Source: a virus
Strand: one strand, 5' to 3'
DNA length: 58,980 bases
Virus record (IMG/VR): IMGVR_UViG_3300020470_000900
Span: 1-58,980 of that record
The translations under genes were made by a program, and so were the position numbers. The notes under the pieces were generated by a model that did not search any database, was not told the origin of the DNA, and saw nothing but the letters and a program-made list of their open reading frames with translations. Positions 8,156-19,900 of this stretch are shown piece by piece; the first letter of the stretch is position 1, and every line of letters starts with the position of its first letter.

Positions 8156-11100
8156 TATATAGCAAGAGCAATTGCTCGTAGATCCATTATCTTAGGTACA
8201 CTAGCTTGGTTTTGAGATACAAACAATATCTTAATTTGATACTGTGTAAAGTCTAATCCACTAACTTCATATCCATAATCTCTATAAACTTCTTCATCAG
8301 TAGTTGCTGGAATTACGGAATCACTGCCAGTAGGGAAGAATTCCCATCCTAAAGTCTCTATGTTATCAGTAGAACCTGCAGGTAGCACTCTATATAGAGG
8401 CTTGATATGTGTATCTGGTGGTCGGGTAGCACTAAACATTAATTTAATAGCACCAGATGGATTGGTAAGAGTAGCAATCTTAGTAATGTAAACCGCTTCA
8501 TGCTCATCACCAACTGGTAATAATGCAGAATTAATATTAGTTGGACTATTGATTCTATTAGATGTTAAAATAATAGACATCCTATCTGTATCAATTATAG
8601 GTGATACATTTTCTTTTTCACTCTTAAGTGTTAGATCTAATCTAAATGACTTAGAACCTGACAACTCAGCAGATTCATTAATCTGTGAACATATCAACTG
8701 TGGAGATAAGAACTCATTATAGTCATTTAATACTACATCAAAAAACTCACCTGTATTTGAGAATGAATTTTGTGATAGTGCTTGTCCATCCCCAATAGAT
8801 GTTCCACTAATAGTATTAACTGTACCATCTACTGAAGTCTTAGGTAATATAAGTTTTTGAATTTGTGGTGTCAAAACTTCATACTGAATATTTTGAGATG
8901 CTTCAATATGATTACCACCAGATTTAATTCCTAATCTAGCAATTGAGTTTGTTGTTAATTCATAAGAATCTAATGTTGGTGATAGAATTGCAGCATGAGT
9001 TTTATTCAATTCTGGTAATGGTATACCATCTAAGTTGTAGCAATGTACTGTACTATCATCACTATGAGTAACAGCAGTAGTTCCATCTACACCTCTTTCA
9101 TAAGCAGTAATAGTTTTACCATCACCACTAATAGCAGAGTATGAAATAATCTCATCGTCTATTTTAATATAACCAACATTTGCTGTTCCAACAGTACCAC
9201 CATTAATGATAGTATGGAATGCAGTACCATCATTAACTTGAATACTTGTATCAGCAGCAGATATAGATGACGTTAGATATGTTGTAGAAACTTCTGAAGC
9301 AATATCAGCAAGAGTTACATTATTATCATTATCATGCATTCCATGATTTGAATGGAATACTTTAACCTTTCTCTGAGCACTTGTATATGTTGGAGATGTT
9401 GATGGGAATGCATCACTAACAGCACCACCTTCAATGACATCACCACTATAAGTTACAACGTTAACTGTTGCAGTTACAGAAGATTCACCACCTGTAATAG
9501 TTTCAGTAGATGCAGTAAAGTCAGTAGAAACATATTTCAAAGTTAGTGTATTAGTTCCTGGAGTCCAAGTAACAACTTCTGCAGTAGGAGATGTTGCTGA
9601 GTTACCAGTAATTGTCTCACCAACACTGAAGTCACCAGATGCACCTGTTACAGTCATAGTAGCAAGTGTCTTAGATGATACTAATCTATTAGAAATAACA
9701 CCACCAGTATTAGAACCAGCAGACCATGTTCCTGAGATGTCATTAATTGTTAAAAGAACACCACCAGCACTAGAAGCAACTGATTTAATAGTACCTTCAG
9801 CTAATGTTGTCTTTTGATAAACACGAGCACCAGCACTGAATGGTAATGTTGTAGAATTCATAACCAACTGCAATTCAGGTTGGAATGTTTGAATTGCATC
9901 AGGTTGTAATATAATCTTACCTCTATTACCTCTATCCAATGGAGCATTATTTAAAGTAAGTCTAGAAGCAACAGATGTATTGAATACTGCTCTGTTAACA
10001 ATAAACTTCATATCTTCATATTGGTCAGCAGTCCACGTTGTTGCGTTCTGTGACTTGAATAGAACACCAGCATAAGGCTGCTCAGATATAGTTCTGTCTC
10101 CAGTAATATCCAATTCACCCATTCTAGAAATCCAAACTTTATATGTATTGGAATCAGAGAATAGAACAAAACAATGTTCTTGAGATTGAGGAATATAAAC
10201 TGGTGCTCTAAATGTAAATCTAGTTGCAACAGCACCTGTCTCAGAGATCTGTACTTGTTCTGGAGTTAGTGTTGTATCAGAGAAAGGAAGAATCGTAGTT
10301 GTAGGATATCCATTCTCCATAGTTCTAACTTGCATAGAGATAGGAATATTAACATCCTTAGAAGCAAAGTAGATATCAACTGAAGTAATAAATGTACCAC
10401 CTTCTTCATCAACCAAGAATGATTGTGCTAGTGGATCCCACCAACCAACCTGACGAGTTTCTTCTCTAATAGTTGTAGTAATACTCTGACTTTGAGTTTG
10501 AGTATCTTGAGTAACCTCTGCATTTCTAATAGAAAGGATAACTTCTTGAACTGTATTCAAAGAACCAGTTGACCTGTACTCTACCTGTGCAGCAGAATCT
10601 ACAGTTCCTGGAAGTCTAGAATCATTTTCATTAGTAGTAAATCTTAATAATCTTGTACCAGTAGCCCAACGAGGATTAGTATCAATTCCAGCATCAGGTA
10701 TAAAGAATGATGCTCTATACTGTCCTCTTCTGTCTGAAATACATCTACGGTCTTTAACAACTGCTCTAGCACCCGAAGCACCTTCTAGTACTTCTCCAAC
10801 TTGAACGTTACCAAAGTATTGACCTACAGCTTGAGCAGCAAGAGACTCTGTATTAACGTTAATAAAGTTAGTTGTTGATGCATATGATGAAGGAAGTTCC
10901 GTATCATCATAAGGATTGTATGTAAAGTAATCGTTAGGTGCAGCAACTTGCAACTTACATCCACTAGTCAAACCAGTTACAGTTTCACCTTCAACAAATG
11001 GTGTAGAATTTGTTCTAGAGTCTACAGTAGAATCCTTAATAACCTCAATAATTTTAGGTGTTAAATAAGCATCAACTCTTTGTCCATCAAAGAATACAAA

Positions 11101-14100
11101 GAATGATGTTCTGGGCTTCATACGAACAACATTAACATCTACGTTTCTAGAACGAATCCAAGGAATAGATGTAGATGAAAGAACTTGATCACCAGCATTA
11201 ATTCTATCAATTCTAGGTACAACTCTTGTTCTAATACCAGATCTTGTTTGATTAGTTACAGATTCAACTCTTGTTGTTTCCATAACTGCACGACCCCAAC
11301 CACCTGGAAGACGGTTAGGTTGTCCTGAATTCCAACGTCCTGTACTTGTTGTCTGCTCTCCAGTCCAAGTAGTCTGCCAACTACCCCATTGTGTTGGTGC
11401 AAAACCATTTTGATCAACATTAAAGCTAGCAGCAGTTGATTCAAAATCACCTTCTAAGTTCTGTACATTCTGTGGTACTCTATTTGTTTCAACCCAGTCA
11501 TCAGATGCTGGAGTTAAATCAATACGTCCAATATAAGCAAAAACGTTAAATGGGTTTACATTTTCAACTCTTGAAGCATATGGTTGTACAATTAATGGTT
11601 CCTCTTCATATGGTAATGTTATAATAGGACCAGTCTTCTGATAGTTCTGAGATAATGAATCATTAACAACTAGAGAAACATTTGTTGTATAGTGAGAAGG
11701 ACGGCAAAGACCATATGAGAAATCTAATGATGCAGCCCAATCTTGTGACTTAGTAAGAGACTTAGAATGATCTGTAAAATCATCTACAATGAATCCATTC
11801 TTTAAACGATTCTTACCAGAAGCATCAGTTATCTCAACGTTGAATGTATCAGTCTCTAACATATTAAGAGAAGTATAATACTCAACACTACCAAGGCGTT
11901 TTTCAATAGCCCCGATATCTCTCATAGTAAATCTCTTATTATCAGACTTGATAATAGTTACATCATCAGCAGGTTCAAATCCATAAGGCTTATGTCTTAA
12001 GACTGCTAACTGCATACCATCTTGTAAACCTTCTGGTTCAAGTGGAATCTCTGCAGACTTACCTTTAATTATTTGGAATTCACCATTAGGTAGTATATAA
12101 ATTTTATCAATTCTTCTTAGATACCAATCAATATCACACTTAAAGTTACTATTGATTTTAGGTACATCAAATAATGTAGCAGATGGTGTTCCTGAAGTTG
12201 GGAATACTCTTGACTTAAAGTCAAATGTAGAACAGTTTACAAATGCTGGAGAAGAAACTGATCCTGTTCCTGTATAAAGATTCTTACAACCTGGACGGAA
12301 GTCTAAGTAATCTGCTAAGAACTTCTCTCCATATATTGTTACATCCTTATAATCAGTATTCAAGTAAGATTGTCCACCGAAGTAATCTCCAGTAGCAGAA
12401 TGACTATAATAGTCTAATACAATTTTTAATTTTCTAATCGGAGTTGCAAAACCCTTTCTTCTTACTAACTTAGAAGGTCCATAGAAGAAATCAGTTTGAC
12501 CATTCTCCAAAACATATCTGTCAGTAATTACCTTTGAACCTTCGACAATAGATCCAACAGCATCATTAATAATACCACTAATAGCAAGGTTATTACTATC
12601 AGTACCCTCAACTGTTTCACCAGATACAAATACACCATCAAGATATATGATAGTTAATTTTAAAGTACTTGTATTAAAGTCAACAACCATTGCTCTTGCT
12701 TTGGATGTCTTACCTGTAACTACAGTACCAGTGGCAAAGAAAGTTGGTTCAACTAATGTAATAGATGGGATTATAGGATCCTCTTGGTCTAAAGATTCGT
12801 ATATTGCATGAATCTTATATCCATCCATCAACCCAAGAGAAAGTTCTCTATCCTCAATTCTTGTACCATAAAGGTTTGAATATGTTAATCCATAATTTAA
12901 CTTATCTTTGTTAGAGATAGTCTTATTAACTTTCATAACAAACATCTTCTGTGCTGCTTTTGTCTTTCTAGCAGTCACGTTCTTAGAAACAGTTGCTGTT
13001 ACTTTAATAGATGTAATATTTGTTAGGTTATCAATCTGGATAGTTGTTTTATCAGCAGAAGTAAATGTTGTATATCCTAAAGCACCAGAGTTTGCTGTAT
13101 CAATTGGAAGTTGATCACCAATAGGATAAGTACCATTAGTACCACCCATTACCGTTAATGTGTAGTTCTCATTAGTAATTGCTTCAAACTGTTCATTCTC
13201 TGGTAGAGTAATTGATACAGAATCTGATGCAACAGTTTGAGCATCAAATGTTCTACGACAAACCATTGATTCATCAGAGATACTCTTGATGTATGGCTTA
13301 GGCATTTGACTCAATAGAGATGAATCTAGAGTATCAATTAACTTAGATCTATAACGAATTAGAGTTGTATATGTTCCTGCACTAGGATAGTTAGAACCTG
13401 GAGGAGTTACATTAACTGTCTGTGCCGAATAATCAAAAATACTTAAAGTATTACCACTACCTAAATTTGCTGGTGTTACAAAATCAACAGTAACATATGT
13501 TGTTGCAGAGAAGTATATTCTATCTCCTGGTCTTAGGTCAGCAGCAAAGTTTGATTGTAAACCTGTAATCTTTTCAGAACCACCAGTAGCATCATAAGTA
13601 AATGTTGCACCCTGAACAATCTTAGCATCATCTAATCTAAGATCTGATGTAAATTCTATTGCTTGAGTACTCTCATCTCTTGCTACAAGTTGTCTTGCAT
13701 CAGAGTATTGATATACATGTGTATTACTAATTACATCTAATACTTCACCATCAAGAAGTAATGATTCACCTTTTTGGAAAGTACCTTCTACTTGATATAA
13801 CTGGAAATGGTTACTAGTGGTAGCAGATATAATATATCCTTTAGCACCTGATGTCATACCAGTAAGTACTGAACCTTGAGAAACAGTTTTAGATGAAGCT
13901 ATTTGAACTACAGTAATCATCTGTATGTCAAATAGATTTAATTTATATCTATCATCTGCATCACCAAATGTACTATTAGGATCCTGAACAAACTCACATG
14001 AAGAAACTCTAGCATATCCAATTATATTACCCTGAGCATCACCAGGAGTTGCTGTAAATTCATCATGCAATTCTACAGTCTGATATGCATTACTAATAGT

Positions 14101-15333
14101 AGAACCAGAAACATTAGGGAATCCATACAAATTACTAATATGTGAATAGTTACCTAATGTAAATCCTATATTAGTATTCTGTTGTGAATTAGTATCTCTG
14201 GGCTTCTCCAAATCAACATAAGTTGGAGCCATAGTTTTGATTCTATAACCTCTAACATATGCAGTTCCTGGACCGATCTCAATAGAATAAAGATTCTCTG
14301 CAGCAGTAAATCCACCACTGGTTGTTTCTCCAGCAGTATATACACCATTATTAAATCCATCATTTAGGTTATCTCTCATAGAGATCTGGAAGTCTTGTAC
14401 AACATAGTCTCCAGACTCTTCATATGTTCTTAATGCTAATGATTTTTCTAACTCACCAAAAGCAGTACGGTCAACAAGTTTCTCAATCTTATCACCGTTA
14501 ATACGAAGTAATTCGATGAAGTCTTTATCAGCATCATCTGTAAGTAATTTCTTAATTAAGTTGGTTGTTATTCTGAACCTATGAGCACCAGGAGCAGCAT
14601 AATTAGATGTGCCTGCAGCGTTATCATTGAGTGATAAGTCATCTTCTGGGGTGACGATTGACTCAAGGATTTCGAGTCCAATTCTATATTTTGGAGAGGT
14701 TCCATATTGATCAAGAAGGATATACTGATAGGGTACGTCAACAAAGAATCCTCTGATGAAATAAACACCAGGTTGCACATAAGCAACAGAACCCTTTAAA
14801 ATTGAAGCAGTAGGTAGAAGTTGTGCGAATGGTGAACCAACCTCAATCAAAGTACTACCAAAGGTAATGTCAGATTCAGTGACTAATTGTTCGTTATTTG
14901 AGAAAGTAGTTTGGTTATTTGCTGTACCACCAGACTCAATATACTTAACATATATTGTGATATAACCTTTCTCAGATTCTGTTGCAGATATACTATAAAG
15001 TACTTGTGCTTTAACACCAGAGGTTAGACCTGTAATTATCTTACCGTCAAGTTGACTACGATACGATTCTACGTCAGCACCCAAGAAACTCTCTTGAAGT
15101 AATATACAGTCAACTGATTTATCATAACCAATCTGGCCAGGTATGACCATCGCACCATCTTTAAATGTATGCGACCCCATATTCTCAATCTGATTCTGCA
15201 TAAGAGATTGAGACTGTGTAAGTTCTCTTGCCTGTATAGGGAATCCAGGACGGAACAGCACTCGATAAAAGTTCTTACTCTTATCAAAGTCGTCGTAATA
15301 CGGTGTTACGTTTAAGTTAGTATTTTGTGCCAT
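8155..15333 (-). CDS. DUF4815-type giant virion structural (baseplate-associated) protein
   Basis: A 2392-residue protein. The N-terminus (TPYYDDFDKSKNFYRVLFRP, then a GFPIQARELTQSQSLMQNQI helix and DGAMVIPGQ) is the signature of the DUF4815 family of cyanophage and other phage structural proteins. The middle contains recurrent ...GE.V.G.TSGA.A.V... beta-hairpin units. The C-terminus ends with FTQYQIKILFVSQNQASVPK and a DLRAIALAI tail. It lies immediately downstream of gp8, the place of T4 gp9/gp10, so a role as tail pin or peripheral baseplate component is a reasonable inference. Some cyanophage annotations call related proteins gp10-like or VrlC-like; I am unsure which applies. No catalytic motif is apparent. 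Confidence 0.8.
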   Translation of the reverse strand: MAQNTNLNVTPYYDDFDKSKNFYRVLFRPGFPIQARELTQSQSLMQNQIENMGSHTFKDGAMVIPGQIGYDKSVDCILLQESFLGADVESYRSQLDGKIITGLTSGVKAQVLYSISATESEKGYITIYVKYIESGGTANNQTTFSNNEQLVTESDITFGSTLIEVGSPFAQLLPTASILKGSVAYVQPGVYFIRGFFVDVPYQYILLDQYGTSPKYRIGLEILESIVTPEDDLSLNDNAAGTSNYAAPGAHRFRITTNLIKKLLTDDADKDFIELLRINGDKIEKLVDRTAFGELEKSLALRTYEESGDYVVQDFQISMRDNLNDGFNNGVYTAGETTSGGFTAAENLYSIEIGPGTAYVRGYRIKTMAPTYVDLEKPRDTNSQQNTNIGFTLGNYSHISNLYGFPNVSGSTISNAYQTVELHDEFTATPGDAQGNIIGYARVSSCEFVQDPNSTFGDADDRYKLNLFDIQMITVVQIASSKTVSQGSVLTGMTSGAKGYIISATTSNHFQLYQVEGTFQKGESLLLDGEVLDVISNTHVYQYSDARQLVARDESTQAIEFTSDLRLDDAKIVQGATFTYDATGGSEKITGLQSNFAADLRPGDRIYFSATTYVTVDFVTPANLGSGNTLSIFDYSAQTVNVTPPGSNYPSAGTYTTLIRYRSKLIDTLDSSLLSQMPKPYIKSISDESMVCRRTFDAQTVASDSVSITLPENEQFEAITNENYTLTVMGGTNGTYPIGDQLPIDTANSGALGYTTFTSADKTTIQIDNLTNITSIKVTATVSKNVTARKTKAAQKMFVMKVNKTISNKDKLNYGLTYSNLYGTRIEDRELSLGLMDGYKIHAIYESLDQEDPIIPSITLVEPTFFATGTVVTGKTSKARAMVVDFNTSTLKLTIIYLDGVFVSGETVEGTDSNNLAISGIINDAVGSIVEGSKVITDRYVLENGQTDFFYGPSKLVRRKGFATPIRKLKIVLDYYSHSATGDYFGGQSYLNTDYKDVTIYGEKFLADYLDFRPGCKNLYTGTGSVSSPAFVNCSTFDFKSRVFPTSGTPSATLFDVPKINSNFKCDIDWYLRRIDKIYILPNGEFQIIKGKSAEIPLEPEGLQDGMQLAVLRHKPYGFEPADDVTIIKSDNKRFTMRDIGAIEKRLGSVEYYTSLNMLETDTFNVEITDASGKNRLKNGFIVDDFTDHSKSLTKSQDWAASLDFSYGLCRPSHYTTNVSLVVNDSLSQNYQKTGPIITLPYEEEPLIVQPYASRVENVNPFNVFAYIGRIDLTPASDDWVETNRVPQNVQNLEGDFESTAASFNVDQNGFAPTQWGSWQTTWTGEQTTSTGRWNSGQPNRLPGGWGRAVMETTRVESVTNQTRSGIRTRVVPRIDRINAGDQVLSSTSIPWIRSRNVDVNVVRMKPRTSFFVFFDGQRVDAYLTPKIIEVIKDSTVDSRTNSTPFVEGETVTGLTSGCKLQVAAPNDYFTYNPYDDTELPSSYASTTNFINVNTESLAAQAVGQYFGNVQVGEVLEGASGARAVVKDRRCISDRRGQYRASFFIPDAGIDTNPRWATGTRLLRFTTNENDSRLPGTVDSAAQVEYRSTGSLNTVQEVILSIRNAEVTQDTQTQSQSITTTIREETRQVGWWDPLAQSFLVDEEGGTFITSVDIYFASKDVNIPISMQVRTMENGYPTTTILPFSDTTLTPEQVQISETGAVATRFTFRAPVYIPQSQEHCFVLFSDSNTYKVWISRMGELDITGDRTISEQPYAGVLFKSQNATTWTADQYEDMKFIVNRAVFNTSVASRLTLNNAPLDRGNRGKIILQPDAIQTFQPELQLVMNSTTLPFSAGARVYQKTTLAEGTIKSVASSAGGVLLTINDISGTWSAGSNTGGVISNRLVSSKTLATMTVTGASGDFSVGETITGNSATSPTAEVVTWTPGTNTLTLKYVSTDFTASTETITGGESSVTATVNVVTYSGDVIEGGAVSDAFPSTSPTYTSAQRKVKVFHSNHGMHDNDNNVTLADIASEVSTTYLTSSISAADTSIQVNDGTAFHTIINGGTVGTANVGYIKIDDEIISYSAISGDGKTITAYERGVDGTTAVTHSDDSTVHCYNLDGIPLPELNKTHAAILSPTLDSYELTTNSIARLGIKSGGNHIEASQNIQYEVLTPQIQKLILPKTSVDGTVNTISGTSIGDGQALSQNSFSNTGEFFDVVLNDYNEFLSPQLICSQINESAELSGSKSFRLDLTLKSEKENVSPIIDTDRMSIILTSNRINSPTNINSALLPVGDEHEAVYITKIATLTNPSGAIKLMFSATRPPDTHIKPLYRVLPAGSTDNIETLGWEFFPTGSDSVIPATTDEEVYRDYGYEVSGLDFTQYQIKILFVSQNQASVPKIMDLRAIALAI

Positions 15334-15337
15334 TCGT

Positions 15338-16870
15338 TTAGAACTCGATTACGATTTTAATGTCTTCTACTTGGTCGTTTGCACGACTAATTGCTCTCCT
15401 ATTATCTATGTAAACAACCTGACCGCTATTTGACTTAATCTCTGGTTTAGCATATCCAGAGTTAAATCTCATACCCAAGTCATACTCGGTGTTATTAATA
15501 GTTCTAGAAGAAGAGTTTGGAACTGCAGGGAAGTTTACATCTGGTTGACCAGCTGCACCTGAAGTTGCTCCACTTATAACGTTAGAACCATCAAACTCAT
15601 TCTGTGTACCAGTAACTTCTGGGAAGATACCATCAATTTCATTTTGATAATACTTCAAGACTTTTGTTGTGGCATTCCAGGATATAACCCTTCCACGTGC
15701 AGTAACGTTTGTACCACCAACAACTCTAGTTTGAGTGATAATTTCGTCAGGGACATAGTTACCTTGGAATGTTGGATTGAATATAACTGCTTTAGTAGCA
15801 GAAACTGTAAGATCTGATATCAACTCAGTTGTACCAAACTTAAGAGGATTGGATATTAAACCAATTCTTCTGTAATCGTTATCAACTGGGAAGTCTCCAG
15901 CACCTTCATCATATGATAGTTTAGCGTTAATCATAACTCGGAATGCACCAAGTTCGATAACAGTGTCACTACCATGACCACCTGGAGGTGGGATGATTAC
16001 ATCGACCTGACCACCTTGACCAGTACCAATACCAGTAATATTGTCAACAGAAATTTTACCAAAGGTATATCCAGTACCACCACTAGTAACAGTAGCAGAA
16101 ATAATTTTACCTCCATCGACAACAATAGAAACCCTACCGCCAGTACCGTCACCGTTAATAGAAACATTATCATAAGTACCGTTGTTGTAACCTGTACCTG
16201 CAGCATTAATAACTACAGTGTCAACTTCACCTTCAACAGCATTTGTTTTAACTGCATCATTGGTGAACACAGGCATATAGTCGTTCGAGAAGAACTTAAG
16301 AACGGATGCAACAGGGATAGTATACATATACTTCCATCTGTAACCATCACCAGTCGTAACAATAGAGGTAGATGTACCAGTAGGTTCAACCGTAGAAGGT
16401 TTTCCGTTAGGATCACTAGGAGAAGTACCGTTATAGATGCACTTATAAACTTGATACTGAGAGTTTACAACGTAAAAGTCAGAGTCATATAGTTTAGTAG
16501 CACCAGAAGCAGCAGTCTTACTTGGAGAATAGTCATGTCTATACATGTCATAGGTGAAACCTAATCCACCAGTAGTTTGTTCTGGGGAAACCCAGTCGAT
16601 TCTACGAGAAACTTGTACAGTATCAGAAGCGAGGACTCTCTTCAACGATATCATGTCATCGTAAGAACCCGAAAATTCGGAGAATGAATCAACTGCCTGT
16701 GGAGGCGAGTTTTCATTATCCCAAGATTGTGGTCTACCTATAAAAAGGTATACACGATCTCGTGTCGCACCTGCATCCGTATCGGATTGCGTTGGGTCTG
16801 GACCTTCGAGAGCCTTAATAAATTTTAATGCTGAAAAAATCCTAAATTGATCAGTTAATAGAGCTGCCAT
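15338..16870 (-). CDS. 8: Baseplate wedge protein gp8 homologue with repeat insertion
   Basis: A 510-residue protein. Its start (LLTDQFRIFSALKFIKALEG, then YLFIGRPQSWDNENSPPQ) parallels the T4 gp8 N-terminus (KFRTEKMLNFY, FGRSEPW). The DGYRWKYMYTIPVASV segment matches gp8 GDGYVWEYLYEIP, and the C-terminus VYIDNRRAISRANDQ matches gp8 YMENRPPIIMAMDQ. T4 gp8 has 334 residues. The excess is largely an insertion of GTGY/GGTGY repeats at about residues 210-295 (genome about 16240-15990) and a GATSGA unit near the end. It is expected to dimerise in the baseplate wedge with gp7, gp6 and gp10. The late promoter at 16897 lies 27 bases upstream. Confidence 0.88.
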   Translation of the reverse strand: MAALLTDQFRIFSALKFIKALEGPDPTQSDTDAGATRDRVYLFIGRPQSWDNENSPPQAVDSFSEFSGSYDDMISLKRVLASDTVQVSRRIDWVSPEQTTGGLGFTYDMYRHDYSPSKTAASGATKLYDSDFYVVNSQYQVYKCIYNGTSPSDPNGKPSTVEPTGTSTSIVTTGDGYRWKYMYTIPVASVLKFFSNDYMPVFTNDAVKTNAVEGEVDTVVINAAGTGYNNGTYDNVSINGDGTGGRVSIVVDGGKIISATVTSGGTGYTFGKISVDNITGIGTGQGGQVDVIIPPPGGHGSDTVIELGAFRVMINAKLSYDEGAGDFPVDNDYRRIGLISNPLKFGTTELISDLTVSATKAVIFNPTFQGNYVPDEIITQTRVVGGTNVTARGRVISWNATTKVLKYYQNEIDGIFPEVTGTQNEFDGSNVISGATSGAAGQPDVNFPAVPNSSSRTINNTEYDLGMRFNSGYAKPEIKSNSGQVVYIDNRRAISRANDQVEDIKIVIEF

Positions 16871-16896
16871 TTCCTAGTGACTATTGTCCTCTTGTT

Positions 16897-16904
16897 TATT
16901 TATG
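16897..16904 (-). promoter_or_regulatory. T4-type late promoter (CATAAATA) upstream of gp8
   Basis: CATAAATA on the minus strand lies in the short gap between the stop of the 1384-residue protein and the gp8 start, 27 bases from the ATG at 16870. The position and exact match to the late -10 support a late promoter driving gp8 and the DUF4815-type gene. Confidence 0.7.
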
Positions 16905-16905
16905 T

Positions 16906-19900
16906 CTATTGTGAGCGAACTATAGTTGAATACTCGATTCGTTTAATTCTATATCTCGCTCCACCATTACCAACTGCATCTTCACCACCTAATATTGCTT
17001 GAGCAGCCGCTCCAGTTCCAGTGGTATCACCAGTAGCAGGGGTAAATGTTACTGTGGGATGAAGGGCATAAAACCCATCAACACTTTGTACTATTCCAAA
17101 TCCACCACTAGTAAGAGTAATATCTTTTACTTGGTCACCAGCAGTTGTCATATTAACAGTACCTGTCGCTTGAATATCACCAATATCCTCAACAACTAAT
17201 GTTGGTGGTGCAGTATAGTTAGTTCCTGGATTCTGAATTACAAAATCTACTACAGTTGTATTATATGAAAATTCATATAAGTAACCATTTACGCCCTTAT
17301 TAACATCACCAGTATTATATGGAGTTATATCTTTAAGTTGTAAAACACTATTTACAGGATCCCAAGAAACAACTGTTCCTCTTACACCTGAAACAGAACC
17401 AGTTACAATTTCATTAACACCAAATGATAAATTATTTGAAAGAGTAGGATCCAAGAACAAGTTAACAATCGACTCATGTTCTACACCATCAGTTAATGTT
17501 CCTGCAGCACTAATGGTTGCATATTTAAATGGAATAGCAGCATCTTTAATCTGGTCACCAACTTGGAATAAAGTTGTATTTTGTCCACCAAGAGTTTCTT
17601 CAATACCATATAATGAAAAATACATACCACCATCAAGACTAATTTGATTTTCAAAAGTTGTGCCAGTATTAACAAGATCTATAATACCATCTCCAGCACC
17701 ATCCAATTCATCATCATCTTCAAACTTCTTATCTATCATAAGACCAATAGGAACTGTTAATGTAACAATACCTGGTCCTCCAAGATCATCTAACAGAACA
17801 TGAGGGTTAAATCCACCAGGAGCACTATTAGCAACACCAGCATCAAACTGAACAATAGCATCTTCAGTTGATGGTCTACCACCATCAATAAATGCTAATT
17901 CATCTACTTCAAATGTAACTAAAAGTTCTCTTGTAAATTTATTAAAGTCATAAACTTTAGCAACCTTATTACTAGCATTCTCAACTTTTCTAATAACTCT
18001 GTCACCTACATTAAATTCATATGCTGATGAACCATCAGGATTATTCTGTCCAATATCAAGAATAACTCTTTGGTCATAATTAAAGTTTACACCTCTGGTT
18101 AATCCTGAGAATTTACCAGGAGCTTTATTTGTATATGCAATTGTTTCCTTATTAAGGATAATAGTACCAGAACCAGGATATGCATCTGTAGAGTCAACAT
18201 ATATCGTTGTATCTGATGGAGCAACATCTTTAACAAGACCTGTAAGATAATTAGCACCTGAGTTATATGCCTGTCTTGCTCTAGTCTTACGTTTAAGGTT
18301 AACAAGTTTAGTGAATATAACTGAGGGTGGATTAATATATCCACTACCAGGGTCTGTAACTACTATTTCACTGATAGAACCTTGAGCAATTCTTGCTTCT
18401 GCTTTTGCTCCTATACCTCCACCACCAGTAATTAAAATATAAGGAGGTTCTTCATAGTATTCACCAGCATCAACTATAGAAATATTTTTAACTTGCCCTA
18501 ATGTGTCAACAGATGCAGCACCTTCAGCACCTTGTCCACCACCACCTTCAAAAATAAGTGTTGGAGGAGTTGCATACTCTCTACCACCATTCATTAAAGA
18601 AAGACCAGTAACTGTTTGTACTATAGGACTACCAGTACCACCACTACCTTCTCCACCTAAAATTCTTGCTGTTGCAGGACCAAAATAATTATCTCCCATT
18701 TTGGTCATCTTAACATAATCAATCTGGCCAGGATTTGCAGTACTTAAAACAATTTCACCTTCTGCTCCACCTGGAAAAACGTCTGCTGCCTGTGGAAGAG
18801 TATCTCCTTCAAATACTGGTTTACCGTAAAATCTAGGACCAATAACATATGGATAGACAGGATTACCTGAACCATCCTCTGTCATAAAGTAAGCATAGGT
18901 TCCATTTGGATATTCTGGAGTTACAGCAAATCTACCATTATACTCATCAAGAGTACCTTGATTATCCCAAATATTATCTTCAACTAGATCTCCCATTACA
19001 TAACCATCTTGGACAGTTCTTGTTCCTATTTCAGCAGATGTATAACCAAAGAAATATAATGCTAATGGTGCATCTACAGGAACGAGAAATCTTATCTCTC
19101 TAGAAGAAGCTGTATTAAATCCAGCATTATATGCAGCATACGTTACTTCAGATCCTTCTAACCAATAACTAATACCAACTCCATTATACAAATATGAGGA
19201 ATCTTGAGGAGTAGATGATACATGCCACCCATCTTCTGATGTAGATAGTAACATCTGATTATTAATCATAGATGCATCATTCTGTTGGAAGATATATGTA
19301 TTACCTCTTAAAAGATTTAAGAATGATACCTGACTACCATCAAAATTGTAAGTACCATTAGCAAGAGTTACTGCATAAGTTACAGTTGCTGGTGTAGTAA
19401 TTTGTGGTCTTGCACCTGCTATTTCAGCACCTGTTTTTAATCTATATCCACTAGTTTCTCTTTCAACTGAACCACTACTATTATATCCATAAGGACCGTA
19501 AATTGGATAACCATCATAAGACATACCTAAGATCTTAGAATGTCCATCAGCATGTCTACTATAATCTGGTGAAGCACCACCAGAATAATAATCAGTAATG
19601 TAATAATCATTAGTTGGTGTATGTGCTTCAACTGTAGGGTCTAAGATCATATAACCTTCATGACCTTCATGACCAGACATATATCTGTGATTCTTACAAT
19701 AATAGTAAATACGATTAGTCTCATCCTCATTCATTATGAATAAAGGTTCTAACTCATTTTCATAATCTGTAGATGGTGCTGCACTTGCACCTGTACTATT
19801 ATAATAAAGTGACCCACCATTCAATAAACCATCCTGTGTAGTACTGAACTGCATAGGATGATTATCTACATGATGATTTCCAGGTGAATTACTGGGGTCT

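Noticed and set aside
15974-16492. Plus-strand frame of 172 codons inside gp8
   Set aside because: Antisense of the Gly-rich repeat insertion; the Thr/Ser/Asn/Arg-rich product has no domain, and gp8 similarity runs on both sides of the minus frame.
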